This document shows, one piece after another, positions 20,612 to 30,171 of a DNA stretch of 64,000 bases. The notes under the pieces were generated by a model, which saw only the letters and a program-made list of their open reading frames with translations, was not told the DNA's origin and searched no databases. The DNA comes from Saccharothrix sp. HUAS TT1 (GTDB taxonomy: Bacteria > Actinomycetota > Actinomycetes > Mycobacteriales > Pseudonocardiaceae). Positions within the stretch are counted from its first letter, which is position 1. Every line of letters begins with the position of its first letter. Where the stretch lies: NCBI RefSeq assembly GCF_040744945.1, contig NZ_CP160453.1:992001-1056000 (forward strand). Reading direction: 5' to 3'. The translations under genes and the position numbers were made by a program.

Positions 20612-22069
20612 TCAGTCGGGCACCCGCGCCGGCGGGCCGTCGACGCCGCAGCTGTGGCGCTCGGGGGTCTCCGGCGCGGCCTTGAGCACGTCGTTGTCCG
20701 TGCCGATGGCCAGCAGGCCGCCGGCGATCGACGCCACCGCGCACACCAGCAGGGCCGTCCGCCAGCCCTCGGTGAGCGCGGTCGGGTCGGCGTACTGGGC
20801 GCCGGTCAGGCCCGCCACGGCGGGCAGCACGGCCACCGCGACCAGGCTGCCGGTGCGGGCGACGGCGTTGTTGACGCCCGAGGCGACCCCCGCGTACCGG
20901 TCGGGCGCGGCGGCCAGCACGGTCGCCGTCACCGGCGCCACCACCGCCGCCAGGCCGAGGCCGAAGACGAGCAGGCCGGGCAGCACGCCGGTCCAGTAGC
21001 CGGCGCCCGGCTCGACCCGGCGCAGCAGGAGCATGCCGACGCCGATCAGGACCGGTCCTCCGACGAGTTGGGCGCGCGGCCCGATCCGCTGGGCGAGGTT
21101 CCCGGAGCGCGCCGACAGGACCAGCATGATGATCGTGATCGGGACGCTCGCCAGGCCGGACGCGGTCGGCGAGTAGCCCAGCGACACCTGCAGCTGCAGG
21201 ACCATCAGCACCATGACCCCGCCGAGGGCGGCGTAGACGAGGAACGTCAGGGCGTTGGCCAGCACGAACGTCCGATCGGCGAACAGCGCGGGCGGCACGA
21301 GCGGGTCGCGGCCGCGGCGCTGCAGCACGACGAACGCCACCAGGCACGCGACACCGACCGCGGCCGACGTGACGACCAGGGCGTCCGCGCCGCGCACCGG
21401 CGCTTCGACCAGCGCGCCGGTGACGCCCGCCAGGCCGAGCGCGCCGACGACCGACTCGCCGATGTTCGGGTGGCCGGTGAGGGCTTCGTCGCGGGACTCG
21501 GGCACGTACCGGCGGGCCAGCCACACGCAGACCGCCGCGACCGGCAGGTTGATCAGGAACGCGAGCCGCCACGACCACGCCTGCACCAGCAGGCCGCCCA
21601 GCAGCGGGCCGATCGCCGTGGCGACGCCCGCGAGCCCGGACCAGGCGCCGATGGCCCGGCCGCGGTCGGCGCGGGCGAACACCGACTGGAGGATGGCCAG
21701 CGACCCGGGCGTGAGCAGCGCCCCGCCGACGCCCTGCAGGATGCGGGCGAGGACCAGCAGCTCCGTCGTCGGCGCGAGCCCGCACAACAACGAGGCCGCG
21801 CCGAACCAGAGCACGCCGAACGTGAACACCCGGCGGCGGCCGTAGCGGTCGCCCAGGGAGCCCGCGACCAGGATCAGCGAGGCGAGGGCCAGGAGGTAGC
21901 CGTCGAGGATCCACTGCAGGCCGGCGACGGAGGCCGCCAGCTCGGCGCCGATGCGGGGCAGGGCGACGTTGACGATCGTGCTGTCGAGCATCGCCATGCC
22001 CGAGCCGAGGATGGTCGTGGCCAGCACGGCCTTGGCACGTCCGGTGCCCCAGACAACGGTCTCCGTCAC
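20612..22069 (-). CDS. DHA2-family MFS multidrug transporter
   Basis: A 485-residue integral membrane exporter with 14 predicted transmembrane helices. The family motif C is recognisable (GPLLGGLLVQAWSWRLAFLIN), as is motif A in GDRYGRRRVF. It belongs to the proton-driven drug antiporters (EmrB/QacA type); its substrate is unknown. The start is GTG 22069 (VTETVVWG). It lies downstream of dasR on the same strand with 116 bp between, so it may or may not be co-transcribed. Confidence 0.9.
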   Translation of the reverse strand: MTETVVWGTGRAKAVLATTILGSGMAMLDSTIVNVALPRIGAELAASVAGLQWILDGYLLALASLILVAGSLGDRYGRRRVFTFGVLWFGAASLLCGLAPTTELLVLARILQGVGGALLTPGSLAILQSVFARADRGRAIGAWSGLAGVATAIGPLLGGLLVQAWSWRLAFLINLPVAAVCVWLARRYVPESRDEALTGHPNIGESVVGALGLAGVTGALVEAPVRGADALVVTSAAVGVACLVAFVVLQRRGRDPLVPPALFADRTFVLANALTFLVYAALGGVMVLMVLQLQVSLGYSPTASGLASVPITIIMLVLSARSGNLAQRIGPRAQLVGGPVLIGVGMLLLRRVEPGAGYWTGVLPGLLVFGLGLAAVVAPVTATVLAAAPDRYAGVASGVNNAVARTGSLVAVAVLPAVAGLTGAQYADPTALTEGWRTALLVCAVASIAGGLLAIGTDNDVLKAAPETPERHSCGVDGPPARVPD

Positions 22070-22185
22070 CGACCCATTCTGCCCCCGGACTTGTCCACAG
22101 GCCGCGCCACCACAGCCGCAACTGTCGGTGGCCGCCGGCAGAATCGAGAACAGGGGTCCCCCTCGGGCGGGGGACTCCTGCGGAG

Positions 22186-22944
22186 CTAGCCCGCCGGGCG
22201 GTTCAGGGTGGCCACGAACTTGTACCGGTCGCCCCGGTACACCGAGCGCACCCACTCCACCGGGTTGCCCTCCGTGTCGAACGAGTGCCGCGACAGCAGC
22301 AGCATCGGCAGGCCGATGTCCGCGCCCAGCAGCTCGGCCTCCTCCGGTGACGCGAGCGCCGTCTCGATGGTCTCCTCGGCGTGTCCCATCTCGACGCCGA
22401 ACCGCTCCCGCAGCACCTGGTACAGCGACGCGCCCGGCGCGAGGTAGCGGCGCAGGCCGCGGAACCGGCCCAGGGCCAGGTGGGTCGTCTCGATCGCCAT
22501 CGGCTCGCCGTCGGCCAGCCTCAGCCGGTGCAGGCGCAGCACCTTCGCGCCCGCCCGGACGCCCAGCAGCCTGGCCAGCTCGGCCTCGGCGGGCATCTCC
22601 GACGCCTCGATCAGCCGTGACGAGGGCTGCCTGCCCTGCGCTTTCATGTCCTCTGTGTACGACGACAGCTGGAGCCGTTGCGCCACCTTGGGTTCGGCGG
22701 CGAACGTCCCCTTCCCCTGCACGCGCAGCAACCGACCCTCCACGGTCAGTTCGGCAAGCGCTTGCCGCACCGTCGTGCGCGACACGTCGAACTCCGCCGC
22801 CAGCGAGCGTTCCGTCGGGATCGGCGATCCGGGCGGCAACGCGCGCAGGAGGTCGAGCAGATGCCGCTTGAGTCCCCAGTACTTCGGCTCGCGCTGCGCG
22901 CGAGTCCTGGCGTCCACGCCAGTCGCAGGGCTCGTCTCGAGCAT
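22186..22944 (-). CDS. dasR: GntR/HutC-family regulator, DasR orthologue
   Basis: A 252-residue regulator with an N-terminal winged helix ([21 protein letters not shown], about residues 43-63) and a C-terminal UTRA ligand-binding domain. DasR represses aminosugar uptake genes and is released by glucosamine-6-phosphate. The orthology call rests on divergent location next to a DasABC-type importer and on DasR-type palindromes before dasA, the SIS gene and nagA. ATG 22944 has GAGGAGGA seven bases upstream. Confidence 0.88.
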   Translation of the reverse strand: MLETSPATGVDARTRAQREPKYWGLKRHLLDLLRALPPGSPIPTERSLAAEFDVSRTTVRQALAELTVEGRLLRVQGKGTFAAEPKVAQRLQLSSYTEDMKAQGRQPSSRLIEASEMPAEAELARLLGVRAGAKVLRLHRLRLADGEPMAIETTHLALGRFRGLRRYLAPGASLYQVLRERFGVEMGHAEETIETALASPEEAELLGADIGLPMLLLSRHSFDTEGNPVEWVRSVYRGDRYKFVATLNRPAG

Positions 22945-23121
22945 GCCTTCCTCCTCGCCCCTTGCCAGCCGACCTTGCCAGCGCTCCCAGACACAGGATG
23001 CCCTGTCCTCGTCGGATCGTGCGCCCGAACCCCCGACAACGGCCGAAAAATGATCCGATGACTTTGCAACGGTCCAGCAACAGCCTTGACATGCCCTGTG
23101 GTGAGGCACACTCTAGGCCGC

Positions 23122-23137
23122 ATTGGTCTACACCACT
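23122..23137. promoter_or_regulatory. DasR-responsive element (dre) between dasR and dasA
   Basis: ATTGGTCTACACCACT matches the Streptomyces dre consensus (ACTGGTCTAGACCACT) at most positions, with TGGTC/ACCA arms around a two-base centre. It lies 48 bp before the dasA start in the divergent promoter region. Confidence 0.85.
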
Positions 23138-23184
23138 TTGGCGTTCCGGTCGTGGGATCGGGGCATGGGGAAAGGGCGCACAAC

Positions 23185-24471
23185 GTGAAGGGCTGGAGAG
23201 GACTGGCCGTAGGTGCCGCCGCACTCGCGGTGGCCGTGGCCGGATGTGGCACGAGCTCCGACGGCGGCGGCAGCGGCAACTCCGGAGAACCCAAGACGCT
23301 GACGGTGTGGTTGATGGACGGCTCGGCGCCGACCACCCTCACCGACGCGCTGAACAAGGAGTTCCAGGACTCGCACCCCGGCGTCACCGTCAAGTACGAG
23401 ATCCAGAAGTGGGGCGGCATCCAGGAGAAGCTGACCACCGCTCTGACCAGCAACAACCCGCCGGACGTCATCGAGCTGGGCAACACCCAGACGGCGAAGT
23501 TCGCGGCCGAGGAGACGCTGCTCGACCTCAGCGCCGACGCCGCCGACCTCAACGGCGACCAGTGGCTCGGCGGCCTCAAGGACTCGCTGACCTGGGACGG
23601 CAAGCAGTACGGCCTGCCGTTCTACGCCGCGAACCGCACGGTCATCTACCGGACCGACCTGTTCGAGGCCGCGGGCATCACCGCCGCGCCGACGTCGCGT
23701 GACGAGTGGGTCGCCGCGATCGAGAAGCTGAAGACGGCCAACGCGGCCGACCCGGACTTCCAGCCCCTCTACCTGCCCGGCCAGTCCTGGTACGTGCTGC
23801 TGTCGTTCATCTGGGACGAGGGCGGCGACGTGGCCAAGCCGCAGGGCTCCGCCTGGGCGGGCGCGCTGGACACCCCGCAGGCGAAGGCCGGCCTGGAGTT
23901 CTACAAGAAGCTGGTCGACACCTCGGGCACCAAGGCCCCGAAGGACGCCGACGAGGCCACTCCGCAGCAGATGGAGGTCTTCGGCACGGGCAAGGTCGGC
24001 ATGATGATCGGTCTGCCGTGGGAGCTGGCGGGCGCGGTCAAGGCCAACCCGGACCTGAAGGAGAAGACCGCGGCGTTCCCGATCCCGTCGAAGACCGCGG
24101 GCAAGACCGCCCCGGTGTTCCTCGGCGGCTCGAACCTCGCCATCCCGGCCGGCAGCAAGAACAGCGACCTGGCCAAGGAGTACCTGAAGCTGCTGTCCTC
24201 GAAGAAGTACCAGGACATGCTGGCCGAGGGCGGCTCGGTGCCCGGCACCTCGACCGACACCTCGAAGCTGTCCACCAACCCGCTGGGCAAGGCGCTGGCC
24301 GAGTCCGCCCCGAACGGCAAGGTCACCCCGACCACGCCGGCCTGGGCCGCGGTCGAGGCGGGCCAGAACCCGCTCAAGGACATGCTGACCGCGTACCTGA
24401 CCGGCGCGAAGCCGCTGGACCAGGCGACGGGCGACGCCAACGCGGCGCTGTCGAAGACGCTGGGCGGCTGA
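23185..24471 (+). CDS. dasA: ABC transporter substrate-binding lipoprotein, DasA-like
   Basis: A 428-residue extracellular sugar-binding protein anchored by a lipid. The lipobox is VAVAGC (cysteine at about residue 21), followed by a Gly/Ser-rich linker and a family 1 solute-binding fold. DasA of Streptomyces binds N,N'-diacetylchitobiose; the same ligand is likely here from gene context. GTG 23185 is the start, with GGGGAAAGG upstream. A DasR operator sits just before it, and permease genes follow after 7 bp. Confidence 0.9.
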   Translation: MKGWRGLAVGAAALAVAVAGCGTSSDGGGSGNSGEPKTLTVWLMDGSAPTTLTDALNKEFQDSHPGVTVKYEIQKWGGIQEKLTTALTSNNPPDVIELGNTQTAKFAAEETLLDLSADAADLNGDQWLGGLKDSLTWDGKQYGLPFYAANRTVIYRTDLFEAAGITAAPTSRDEWVAAIEKLKTANAADPDFQPLYLPGQSWYVLLSFIWDEGGDVAKPQGSAWAGALDTPQAKAGLEFYKKLVDTSGTKAPKDADEATPQQMEVFGTGKVGMMIGLPWELAGAVKANPDLKEKTAAFPIPSKTAGKTAPVFLGGSNLAIPAGSKNSDLAKEYLKLLSSKKYQDMLAEGGSVPGTSTDTSKLSTNPLGKALAESAPNGKVTPTTPAWAAVEAGQNPLKDMLTAYLTGAKPLDQATGDANAALSKTLGG

Positions 24472-24478
24472 CGGTCGG

Positions 24479-25468
24479 ATGACGGCCGTGCACACGACCG
24501 ACGCCGCGGTGCCGACGGACAACTCGTCGGCGCCGCGGCGTGCCGCACCGGACGGCGCGCCGCGCCGTCGGGGCAGCGCCTTCGACCGGGCGCTGCCCTA
24601 CCTGCTGCTGGCCCCCGCCCTGGTGGCCATCCTCTGGTTGATCGGCTGGCCCGTCCTCTCCGTGGTGATCACCAGCTTCCGCCGGCTGAACCTGCGCGAG
24701 CTGACCCGCGGCGAGGTCGTGTGGACCGGCCTGGACAACTACGCCGAGATCCTGGGCGACCCGGGGTTCTGGGCGATCGCGCTGCGCACGGTGGTGTTCA
24801 CCGCCGTCGTGGTGGCCGCGTCCGTGTCCGCCGGCCTGCTGATCGCGCTGCTGATGCGGCAGACCAGCCCGGTCGTGCGGATCGCGCTGCAGGTCGCGAT
24901 GCTGCTGGCGTGGGCGATGCCGCTGCTCGCGGCCACCACGGTCTACCAGTGGATCTTCGACCAGCAGTACGGGATCCTGAACAAGACCCTGGTCCAGCTC
25001 GGGTTCGACTCGTTCGCCGGGTTCTCGTGGTTCTCCACCGGCACGTCGACGCTGGCCGTGATCGGGCTGCTGATCGTGTGGCAGGCGATCCCGTTCCTGG
25101 CGTTCTCGCTGTACGCCGGTGTCATCGGGATCCCGAAGGACCAGTACGAGGCGGCGGGCATCGACGGGGCGTCCGCGTGGCAGACGTTCCGCACGGTGAC
25201 GTGGCCGGAGCTGCGGCCGCTGCTGCTGATGGTGACGTTCCTGTCGCTGCTGTGGGACTTCAAGGTGTTCGCCCAGATCTGGGCGATGCGCAAGGGCGGC
25301 CCGGACGGCGGCAGCACCACGTTGCCCGTGTACCAGTACCTGGAGGGCATCTCCAAGAGCCACTTCGGCGTGGCCGCGGCGGTGTCCGTGGTGATGGTCG
25401 CGCTGCTGGCCCTGCTGACCTTCCAGTACCTGCGCAGGCTGGTCCGTTCCCAGGAGGGCGACCTGTGA
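24479..25468 (+). CDS. dasB: ABC sugar permease, DasB-like
   Basis: A 329-residue inner-membrane subunit with six transmembrane helices. The ATPase-docking EAA loop reads EAAGIDGASAWQTFRTVTWP, close to the family consensus. The N-terminal 35 residues are a charged cytoplasmic extension. It overlaps dasC by four bases (GTGA). No ATPase gene is in the cluster, so an MsiK-type shared ATPase encoded elsewhere is expected, as in Streptomyces. Confidence 0.9.
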   Translation: MTAVHTTDAAVPTDNSSAPRRAAPDGAPRRRGSAFDRALPYLLLAPALVAILWLIGWPVLSVVITSFRRLNLRELTRGEVVWTGLDNYAEILGDPGFWAIALRTVVFTAVVVAASVSAGLLIALLMRQTSPVVRIALQVAMLLAWAMPLLAATTVYQWIFDQQYGILNKTLVQLGFDSFAGFSWFSTGTSTLAVIGLLIVWQAIPFLAFSLYAGVIGIPKDQYEAAGIDGASAWQTFRTVTWPELRPLLLMVTFLSLLWDFKVFAQIWAMRKGGPDGGSTTLPVYQYLEGISKSHFGVAAAVSVVMVALLALLTFQYLRRLVRSQEGDL

Positions 25469-26286
25469 CCGCGAAGAGGCTTTCCGCGAACGTCGTCGCG
25501 CTGGTCGTGGCCCTGCTGTTCGCATTCCCGACCTACTGGATGGTCGCGACCGCGCTGAAGCCGCGCAAGGACCTGCTGACCAGCGGTTACGACCTGATCC
25601 CGTTCTCGGTGACGGGGTCGAACTTCGGCACCGCGTGGAACAAGCCCGGTTTCCTCGACGCGCTGGGCAACAGCCTGCTGGTGACGTTGAGCGCGGTGCT
25701 GGCGGCGGTCGTGATCGGTCTGCTGGCGGCGCTGGCGCTGTCCCGGATGCGGTTCCGCGGCCGCAAGGGCTTCGTGATGATGCTGCTGGTGGCGCAGATG
25801 GCGCCGTTCGAGGCGCTGCTGATCCCGATGTTCCTGATGATGCGGGACCTGGACCTGCTGGACCGGCTGCCCGCGCTGGCGCTGATCTACTTCGCGGTGA
25901 CGCTGCCGTTCTGCGCGTGGACGCTGCGCGGGTTCGTCAACGGCATCCCGCTGGAGCTGGAGGAGGCGGCGATGGTGGACGGCTGCAGCCGGTGGGGCGC
26001 ATTCCGCCGGGTCACGCTGCCGCTGCTCGGGCCGGGCCTGGTCGCCACGTCGGTGTTCGCGTTCGTCACCGCGTGGAACGAGTTCCTGTACGCGCTGTCG
26101 CTGGTGAACGACCAGAGCAAGGAGACCCTGCCGGTGTGGCTGTCGGGGTTCCAGACGCAGTTCGGCACCGACTGGGGTGGCGCGATGGCCGCTTCGGCGC
26201 TGTTCACCCTGCCGGTGCTGGTGTTCTTCCTGATCGTGCAGCGCAAGATGGTCACCGGTGTCACCGCCGGTGCGGTGAAGGGGTAG
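25465..26286 (+). CDS. dasC: ABC sugar permease, DasC-like
   Basis: A 273-residue second permease subunit with six transmembrane helices and an EAA loop (EEAAMVDGCSRWGAFRRVTLP). The GTG at 25465 overlaps the end of dasB by four bases. It forms the membrane channel with DasB for import of chitin-derived disaccharide. Family assignment is firm; substrate is inferred from DasR control. Confidence 0.9.
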   Translation: MTAKRLSANVVALVVALLFAFPTYWMVATALKPRKDLLTSGYDLIPFSVTGSNFGTAWNKPGFLDALGNSLLVTLSAVLAAVVIGLLAALALSRMRFRGRKGFVMMLLVAQMAPFEALLIPMFLMMRDLDLLDRLPALALIYFAVTLPFCAWTLRGFVNGIPLELEEAAMVDGCSRWGAFRRVTLPLLGPGLVATSVFAFVTAWNEFLYALSLVNDQSKETLPVWLSGFQTQFGTDWGGAMAASALFTLPVLVFFLIVQRKMVTGVTAGAVKG

Positions 26287-26292
26287 GACCGC

Positions 26293-27717
26293 ATGTCGTT
26301 GCACCGGCTCGCGTCGGGTGTGCTGCTGCCGGGGTTCCACGGGACCACCGCGCCGGACTGGCTGTTGGAGCGGGTGGCCGACGGGCTCGGCGGCGTCGTG
26401 CTGTTCGGGCGCAACGTCGTGGACGACGCCCAGGTCACGGCCTTGAACGCGCAGTTGCGCGGCGCTCGGGCGGACGTGGTCATCGGGATCGACGAGGAGG
26501 GTGGCGACGTCACCCGGCTCGACGCGGGCCGCGGGTCGGAGGTGCCGGGCAACCACGCGCTGGGCGCGGCGGACGACCCGGGGCTGACCCGGTCGGTGGC
26601 GGCGTCGATCGGGGCGCGGCTGGCGGCGTGCGGGGTGAGCCTGAACCTGGCGCCGTCGGCCGACCTCGTGCTGACGCTGGACGACCCGGTGATCGGGGTG
26701 CGGTCCTTCGGGTCCGACCCGGTGGCGGCGGGCGGCCACGTGGCGGCGTTCGTGGAGGGCATGCAGGCGGTCGGGGTGGCGGCGTGCGCCAAGCACTTCC
26801 CCGGCCACGGCGCGTCCACGGTGGACTCGCACGCGGCGCTGCCCGTGCTGCCGCGGACGGTGGCCGAGCTGGCGGCGGTCGAGTTCGTGCCGTTCCGGGC
26901 GGCCGTCGCGGCCGGGGTCCGGTCGATCATGACCGGGCACCTGGTGGTGCCGGAGTGGGGCGACGCGCCCGCCACGCTGAACCCGCTCGCGGTGCGCGTG
27001 CTGCGGGAGGAGCTGGGGTTCACCGGCGCGGTCATCACCGACGGGCTGGACATGAAGGCCGTCGGCGGCGACCTGGCGGAGGGCTCCGTGCGGTCGTTGG
27101 CGGCCGGGGTGGACGCGTTGTGCCTCGGCGGCGAGCCGCTGGACGACGACGGGCTGCGGTGGCTGGTCGACAGCATCGTGGCGGCGGTCGAGTCGGGCGC
27201 GCTGCCGGTGGAGCGGCTGGAGGAGGCGGCCCGGCGGACGGCGGCGCTCGGCGCGCCCGCCGGCGCGGTGGACGCGCACGACCCGGAGCTGGGGCTGGCC
27301 GCGGCGCGGCGGGCGGTGTCGGTGCGCGGGTCGCTGGCACTGTCCGGGCCGCCCGTGGTGGTCGACCTGGCGGTGGAGCCGTCCATCGCGGTCGGCGACG
27401 TGCCGTGGGGCCTGGGGCCGTACCTGGCGGAGCTGGTGCCGGGCACGTCGGTGCTGCCGACCACGTCGGCCACCTCGGCCGGGGAGATCGCGGCGGCGGC
27501 GGCCGGGCGGCCGGTCGTGGTGGTGACGCGGGAGGCGCACCGGTACCCGTGGGCTCGCGACCTGGTCACCTCACTCGTTACCATTGGTCTAGACCTTGTC
27601 CACGTCGAGACGGGCGTTCCGGGTCCCGACCTGGGCGCCACCGCCCGCGTGGACACCCACGGCGGCGCACGGGTGTGCCTGCTGGCCGCGGCCGAGCGCA
27701 TCGCCGCCGCCACCTGA
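26293..27717 (+). CDS. GH3 beta-N-acetylhexosaminidase (NagZ/DasD-like)
   Basis: A 474-residue glycoside hydrolase family 3 enzyme. The NagZ signature KHFPGHG followed by STVDSH, whose Asp-His pair acts as the general acid/base, is present at about residues 173-185. The nucleophile Asp lies in TDGLDMKAVGG. There is no signal peptide, so it would hydrolyse imported chitobiose or muropeptide sugars in the cytosol. It follows dasC by six bases. In Streptomyces the same position holds dasD, also a hexosaminidase. Its 3' coding end contains a DasR operator. Confidence 0.88.
   Translation: MSLHRLASGVLLPGFHGTTAPDWLLERVADGLGGVVLFGRNVVDDAQVTALNAQLRGARADVVIGIDEEGGDVTRLDAGRGSEVPGNHALGAADDPGLTRSVAASIGARLAACGVSLNLAPSADLVLTLDDPVIGVRSFGSDPVAAGGHVAAFVEGMQAVGVAACAKHFPGHGASTVDSHAALPVLPRTVAELAAVEFVPFRAAVAAGVRSIMTGHLVVPEWGDAPATLNPLAVRVLREELGFTGAVITDGLDMKAVGGDLAEGSVRSLAAGVDALCLGGEPLDDDGLRWLVDSIVAAVESGALPVERLEEAARRTAALGAPAGAVDAHDPELGLAAARRAVSVRGSLALSGPPVVVDLAVEPSIAVGDVPWGLGPYLAELVPGTSVLPTTSATSAGEIAAAAAGRPVVVVTREAHRYPWARDLVTSLVTIGLDLVHVETGVPGPDLGATARVDTHGGARVCLLAAAERIAAAT
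27583..27598. promoter_or_regulatory. DasR-responsive element inside the 3' end of the GH3 gene
   Basis: ATTGGTCTAGACCTTG contains the perfect dre core TGGTCTAGACC. It lies within codons for TIGLDLV of the GH3 gene and 137 bp before the SIS gene, suggesting that the latter has its own DasR-controlled promoter. Confidence 0.8.
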
Positions 27718-27734
27718 CCCGACAGGGGAACCGG

Positions 27735-28778
27735 ATGACCGACGACCAGCCCGGCAGGCACATGGCGGCCGAGATCGACCGGCAGCCCGCGATCTTCGCC
27801 GACCTGCACGCCCGACGCGACGCCATCGCCCGGGTCGCCTCGGCGATCGCCGCCCGCCGACCCCGGTTCGTGCTGCTGGCCGCACGCGGCTCCAGCGACC
27901 ACGCCGCCCTGTACGCCAAGTACCTCACCGAGGTCCTGCTCCAACTGCCCGCCGGGCTGGTCTCACCCTCCACCACCACCCTCTACGGCGCCGAACCCGA
28001 CCTGCGCGACGTGCTGCTGATCTCGGTGTCGCAATCCGGCGGCTCACCCGACCTGCTGGAGGTCACCGCCTCCGCCCGCGCCCGCGGCGCGCTCACCGTC
28101 GCCGTCACCAACACCGCCTCCTCCCCCCTGCACGCCGCCGCCGAACTCTCCGTCGACGTCGGCGCCGGCGTCGAGCACGCCGTCGCCGCCACCAAGACCT
28201 ACTCCGCCACCCTGCTGGCCCTCTACCTGCTCGTCGACGCCATCCGCGGCGGCGCCGGCCACGCCGCCGCCAACCTCGCCGACCTCGCCCGGACCACCCT
28301 GGACACCTCCGCCGACCCGGTCGCCGAAGCCGTCCAGCGCTACCGCTTCGTCGACCGCGTCCTGACCACCGGCCGCGGCTACTCCCTGCCCACCGCCCTG
28401 GAATCCGCCCTCAAACTGGCCGAGACCTCCTACCTCGCCGCCCGCGCCTACAGCGGCGCCGACCTGCTGCACGGCCCCGTGGCCGCCGTCGACGGCGACA
28501 CCGCCGTCCTCGCCGTCACCAGCACCGGCAAAGGCGGCGACGCCCTGCACGACGTCCTCGACATCGTCCACGGACGCGGCGCCGACGTCCTCGCCATCGG
28601 CTCCGCCGCCCACAAAGCCCCCGCCGCCCTGCGCATCCCCGTCGCCGAGACCGCCGAGGAAATCGCCCCCATCCTCGAAATCCTGCCCATCCAACGCCTG
28701 GCCCACGGCCTCGCCCTCGCCCGCGGCGGCGACCCCGACAACCCCCGCGGCCTCAACAAAGTCACCCGCACCCGCTGA
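27735..28778 (+). CDS. SIS-domain aminosugar isomerase/deaminase (NagB-II/AgaS-like)
   Basis: A 347-residue protein with two SIS domains, like the isomerase half of GlmS without its glutaminase. ARGSSDHAALYAKYL and SVSQSGGSPDLLE in the first domain bind the sugar phosphate; the C-terminus resembles GlmS (LEILPIQRLAHGLALARG, then NPRGLNKVTRT). The likely reaction is glucosamine-6-phosphate to fructose-6-phosphate plus ammonia, the last step after NagA. Codons are unusually C-rich compared with dasABC. ATG 27735 is the start. Confidence 0.87.
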   Translation: MTDDQPGRHMAAEIDRQPAIFADLHARRDAIARVASAIAARRPRFVLLAARGSSDHAALYAKYLTEVLLQLPAGLVSPSTTTLYGAEPDLRDVLLISVSQSGGSPDLLEVTASARARGALTVAVTNTASSPLHAAAELSVDVGAGVEHAVAATKTYSATLLALYLLVDAIRGGAGHAAANLADLARTTLDTSADPVAEAVQRYRFVDRVLTTGRGYSLPTALESALKLAETSYLAARAYSGADLLHGPVAAVDGDTAVLAVTSTGKGGDALHDVLDIVHGRGADVLAIGSAAHKAPAALRIPVAETAEEIAPILEILPIQRLAHGLALARGGDPDNPRGLNKVTRTR

Positions 28779-28786
28779 CCCCCGCC

Positions 28787-28874
28787 GCGCGAGTCGTACC
28801 TCCACGTCCCGCGTGTCCTACGTTCGCGACCACCGTGTCCTACGTCCAGGACCCCTGAATTCAACGCTCGGAAC
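28787..28874. repeat. 22-bp intergenic repeat array B (four units)
   Basis: Four consecutive 22-bp units begin at 28787, 28809, 28831 and 28853. Each has the pattern CG(A/T)GTC(G/C)TACNTCC or a close variant. The array starts eight bases after the SIS stop, in a convergent gap. Confidence 0.85.
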
Positions 28875-28877
28875 ACG

Positions 28878-28912
28878 ACGAGGCCCGGGGGGACCGCTCC
28901 CCCGGGCCTCGT
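28878..28912. terminator. Hairpin terminator between SIS gene and nagA
   Basis: ACGAGGCCCGGGGG (28878-28891) pairs with CCCCCGGGCCTCGT (28899-28912), a 14-bp perfect stem with a 7-base loop. It serves two convergent genes and lies 12 bp from the nagA stop. Confidence 0.85.
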
Positions 28913-28923
28913 CCCGCGACCGG

Positions 28924-30159
28924 CTACTGGCCCGCCGCGGCCAAGCCGACCGGCGCGTTCTCGTACACCGGCGCTTCCACGTACACCGGCGCCGGCTCGT
29001 ACACCGCCGTGCTGTCGAACACGACCTCGCCGTCCACCCACACCTTGCGCGGCCGCAGGTCGTCGTCCCACCAGACCAGGTCGGCCACCGCGCCGACCTC
29101 CAACCGGCCCAGCGTGGGCTCGCCGATCGCGTCGGCCGGGACGACGGTCGCCGCCGCCAGCGCCGCCGCCGGGTCGACGCCCACCGACACGATGTTGCGC
29201 ACGGCGCGGTCCAGCGTCAGCGCGCTGCCCGCGATGGTCCCCTCCGGCGAGCGCGGCACGCCGTCCTCGGTCAGCAGCACGTCCGCGCCGCCGAGCTGGT
29301 AGCGGCCGGGCGGCATGCCGGCGGCGGCCACGGCGTCCGTGACCAGCGCGACCCGGTGCCCGGCGGCGTTGAACACCAGCCGGCAGACGTCCGGGCCGAC
29401 GTGCGCCAGGTCCGCGATCAGCCCCAGCGTGAACCGGTCGTCCACCAGCGCCACGCCCGGCACGCCCGGCTCGCGGTGGCCCAGCGGGCGCTGCGCGTTG
29501 AACAGGTGCGTCACCATCCGCGCGCCCGCCTCGGCGGCGGCCCTGGTCTGCTCGCCCGTGGCGTCGCTGTGCCCGACGGCGACCAGCACGCCCGCCGCCG
29601 CCAGCCTGCGCACGGCCTCCATGCCGCCCGGCTGCTCGGGCGCCAGCGTCACCATCCGCAACGCCCGGCGCAGCACCTCGTCGCCCAGGAGCAGGTCGAT
29701 CTCGGCCGCGCCCGGCGGCACCATCAGCGCCGGGTCGTGCACGCCCGCCCGCTTCGGCGACAGGAACGGCCCCTCCAGGTGCACGCCGAGCGGCTTGGCG
29801 CCCGCGTGCACCGGCAGGGTCGCCGACGCCGCCACCACGGCGTGCGCCTGGCGCACCGCCACCGGCACCGGCGCGGTGATCAGGGTCGGCAGGAACCGGG
29901 TCACCCCGGTCTGCGGGAGCGCTCTCGCCACCGCGGCCATGCCTTCGGGGTCCACCTCGGCGAAGTCGACCCCGACCGCCCCGTTGACCTGCACGTCCAC
30001 CAGGCCCGGGGTGAGCAGGCCGTCGGTCAGCACGTCGGCGTCGTCGGGCGGTGAGCCCACGACGACCTCGACGATCCGGCCCGCCCGCAACCTCAGGCTG
30101 ACGGGACCGGTGATGGTCCGACCGAGCAGTGCTCGCGGAGCTGCGACAACCGTGTCCAA
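28924..30159 (-). CDS. nagA: N-acetylglucosamine-6-phosphate deacetylase NagA
   Basis: A 411-residue amidohydrolase that removes acetate from GlcNAc-6-phosphate. The metal and active-site motifs are readable: GVHLEGPFLSPKRAGVHDP, VGHSDAT, VTHLFNAQRP and LVTDAVAAAGM with the catalytic Asp. TTG 30159 is the start, with GAGGAGGG upstream. A DasR operator lies 12 bp before it. The C-terminus carries an unusual extra tail with three VY-x-(A/P)-PV-like repeats (about residues 385-405). Confidence 0.92.
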   Translation of the reverse strand: MDTVVAAPRALLGRTITGPVSLRLRAGRIVEVVVGSPPDDADVLTDGLLTPGLVDVQVNGAVGVDFAEVDPEGMAAVARALPQTGVTRFLPTLITAPVPVAVRQAHAVVAASATLPVHAGAKPLGVHLEGPFLSPKRAGVHDPALMVPPGAAEIDLLLGDEVLRRALRMVTLAPEQPGGMEAVRRLAAAGVLVAVGHSDATGEQTRAAAEAGARMVTHLFNAQRPLGHREPGVPGVALVDDRFTLGLIADLAHVGPDVCRLVFNAAGHRVALVTDAVAAAGMPPGRYQLGGADVLLTEDGVPRSPEGTIAGSALTLDRAVRNIVSVGVDPAAALAAATVVPADAIGEPTLGRLEVGAVADLVWWDDDLRPRKVWVDGEVVFDSTAVYEPAPVYVEAPVYENAPVGLAAAGQ

Positions 30160-30171
30160 GGTCCCTCCTCA

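Noticed and set aside
27596..28858. A 420-codon Arg-rich frame overlapping the SIS gene
   Set aside because: The SIS protein in another frame matches a known family over its full length; this frame is a shadow caused by GCC-rich codons.
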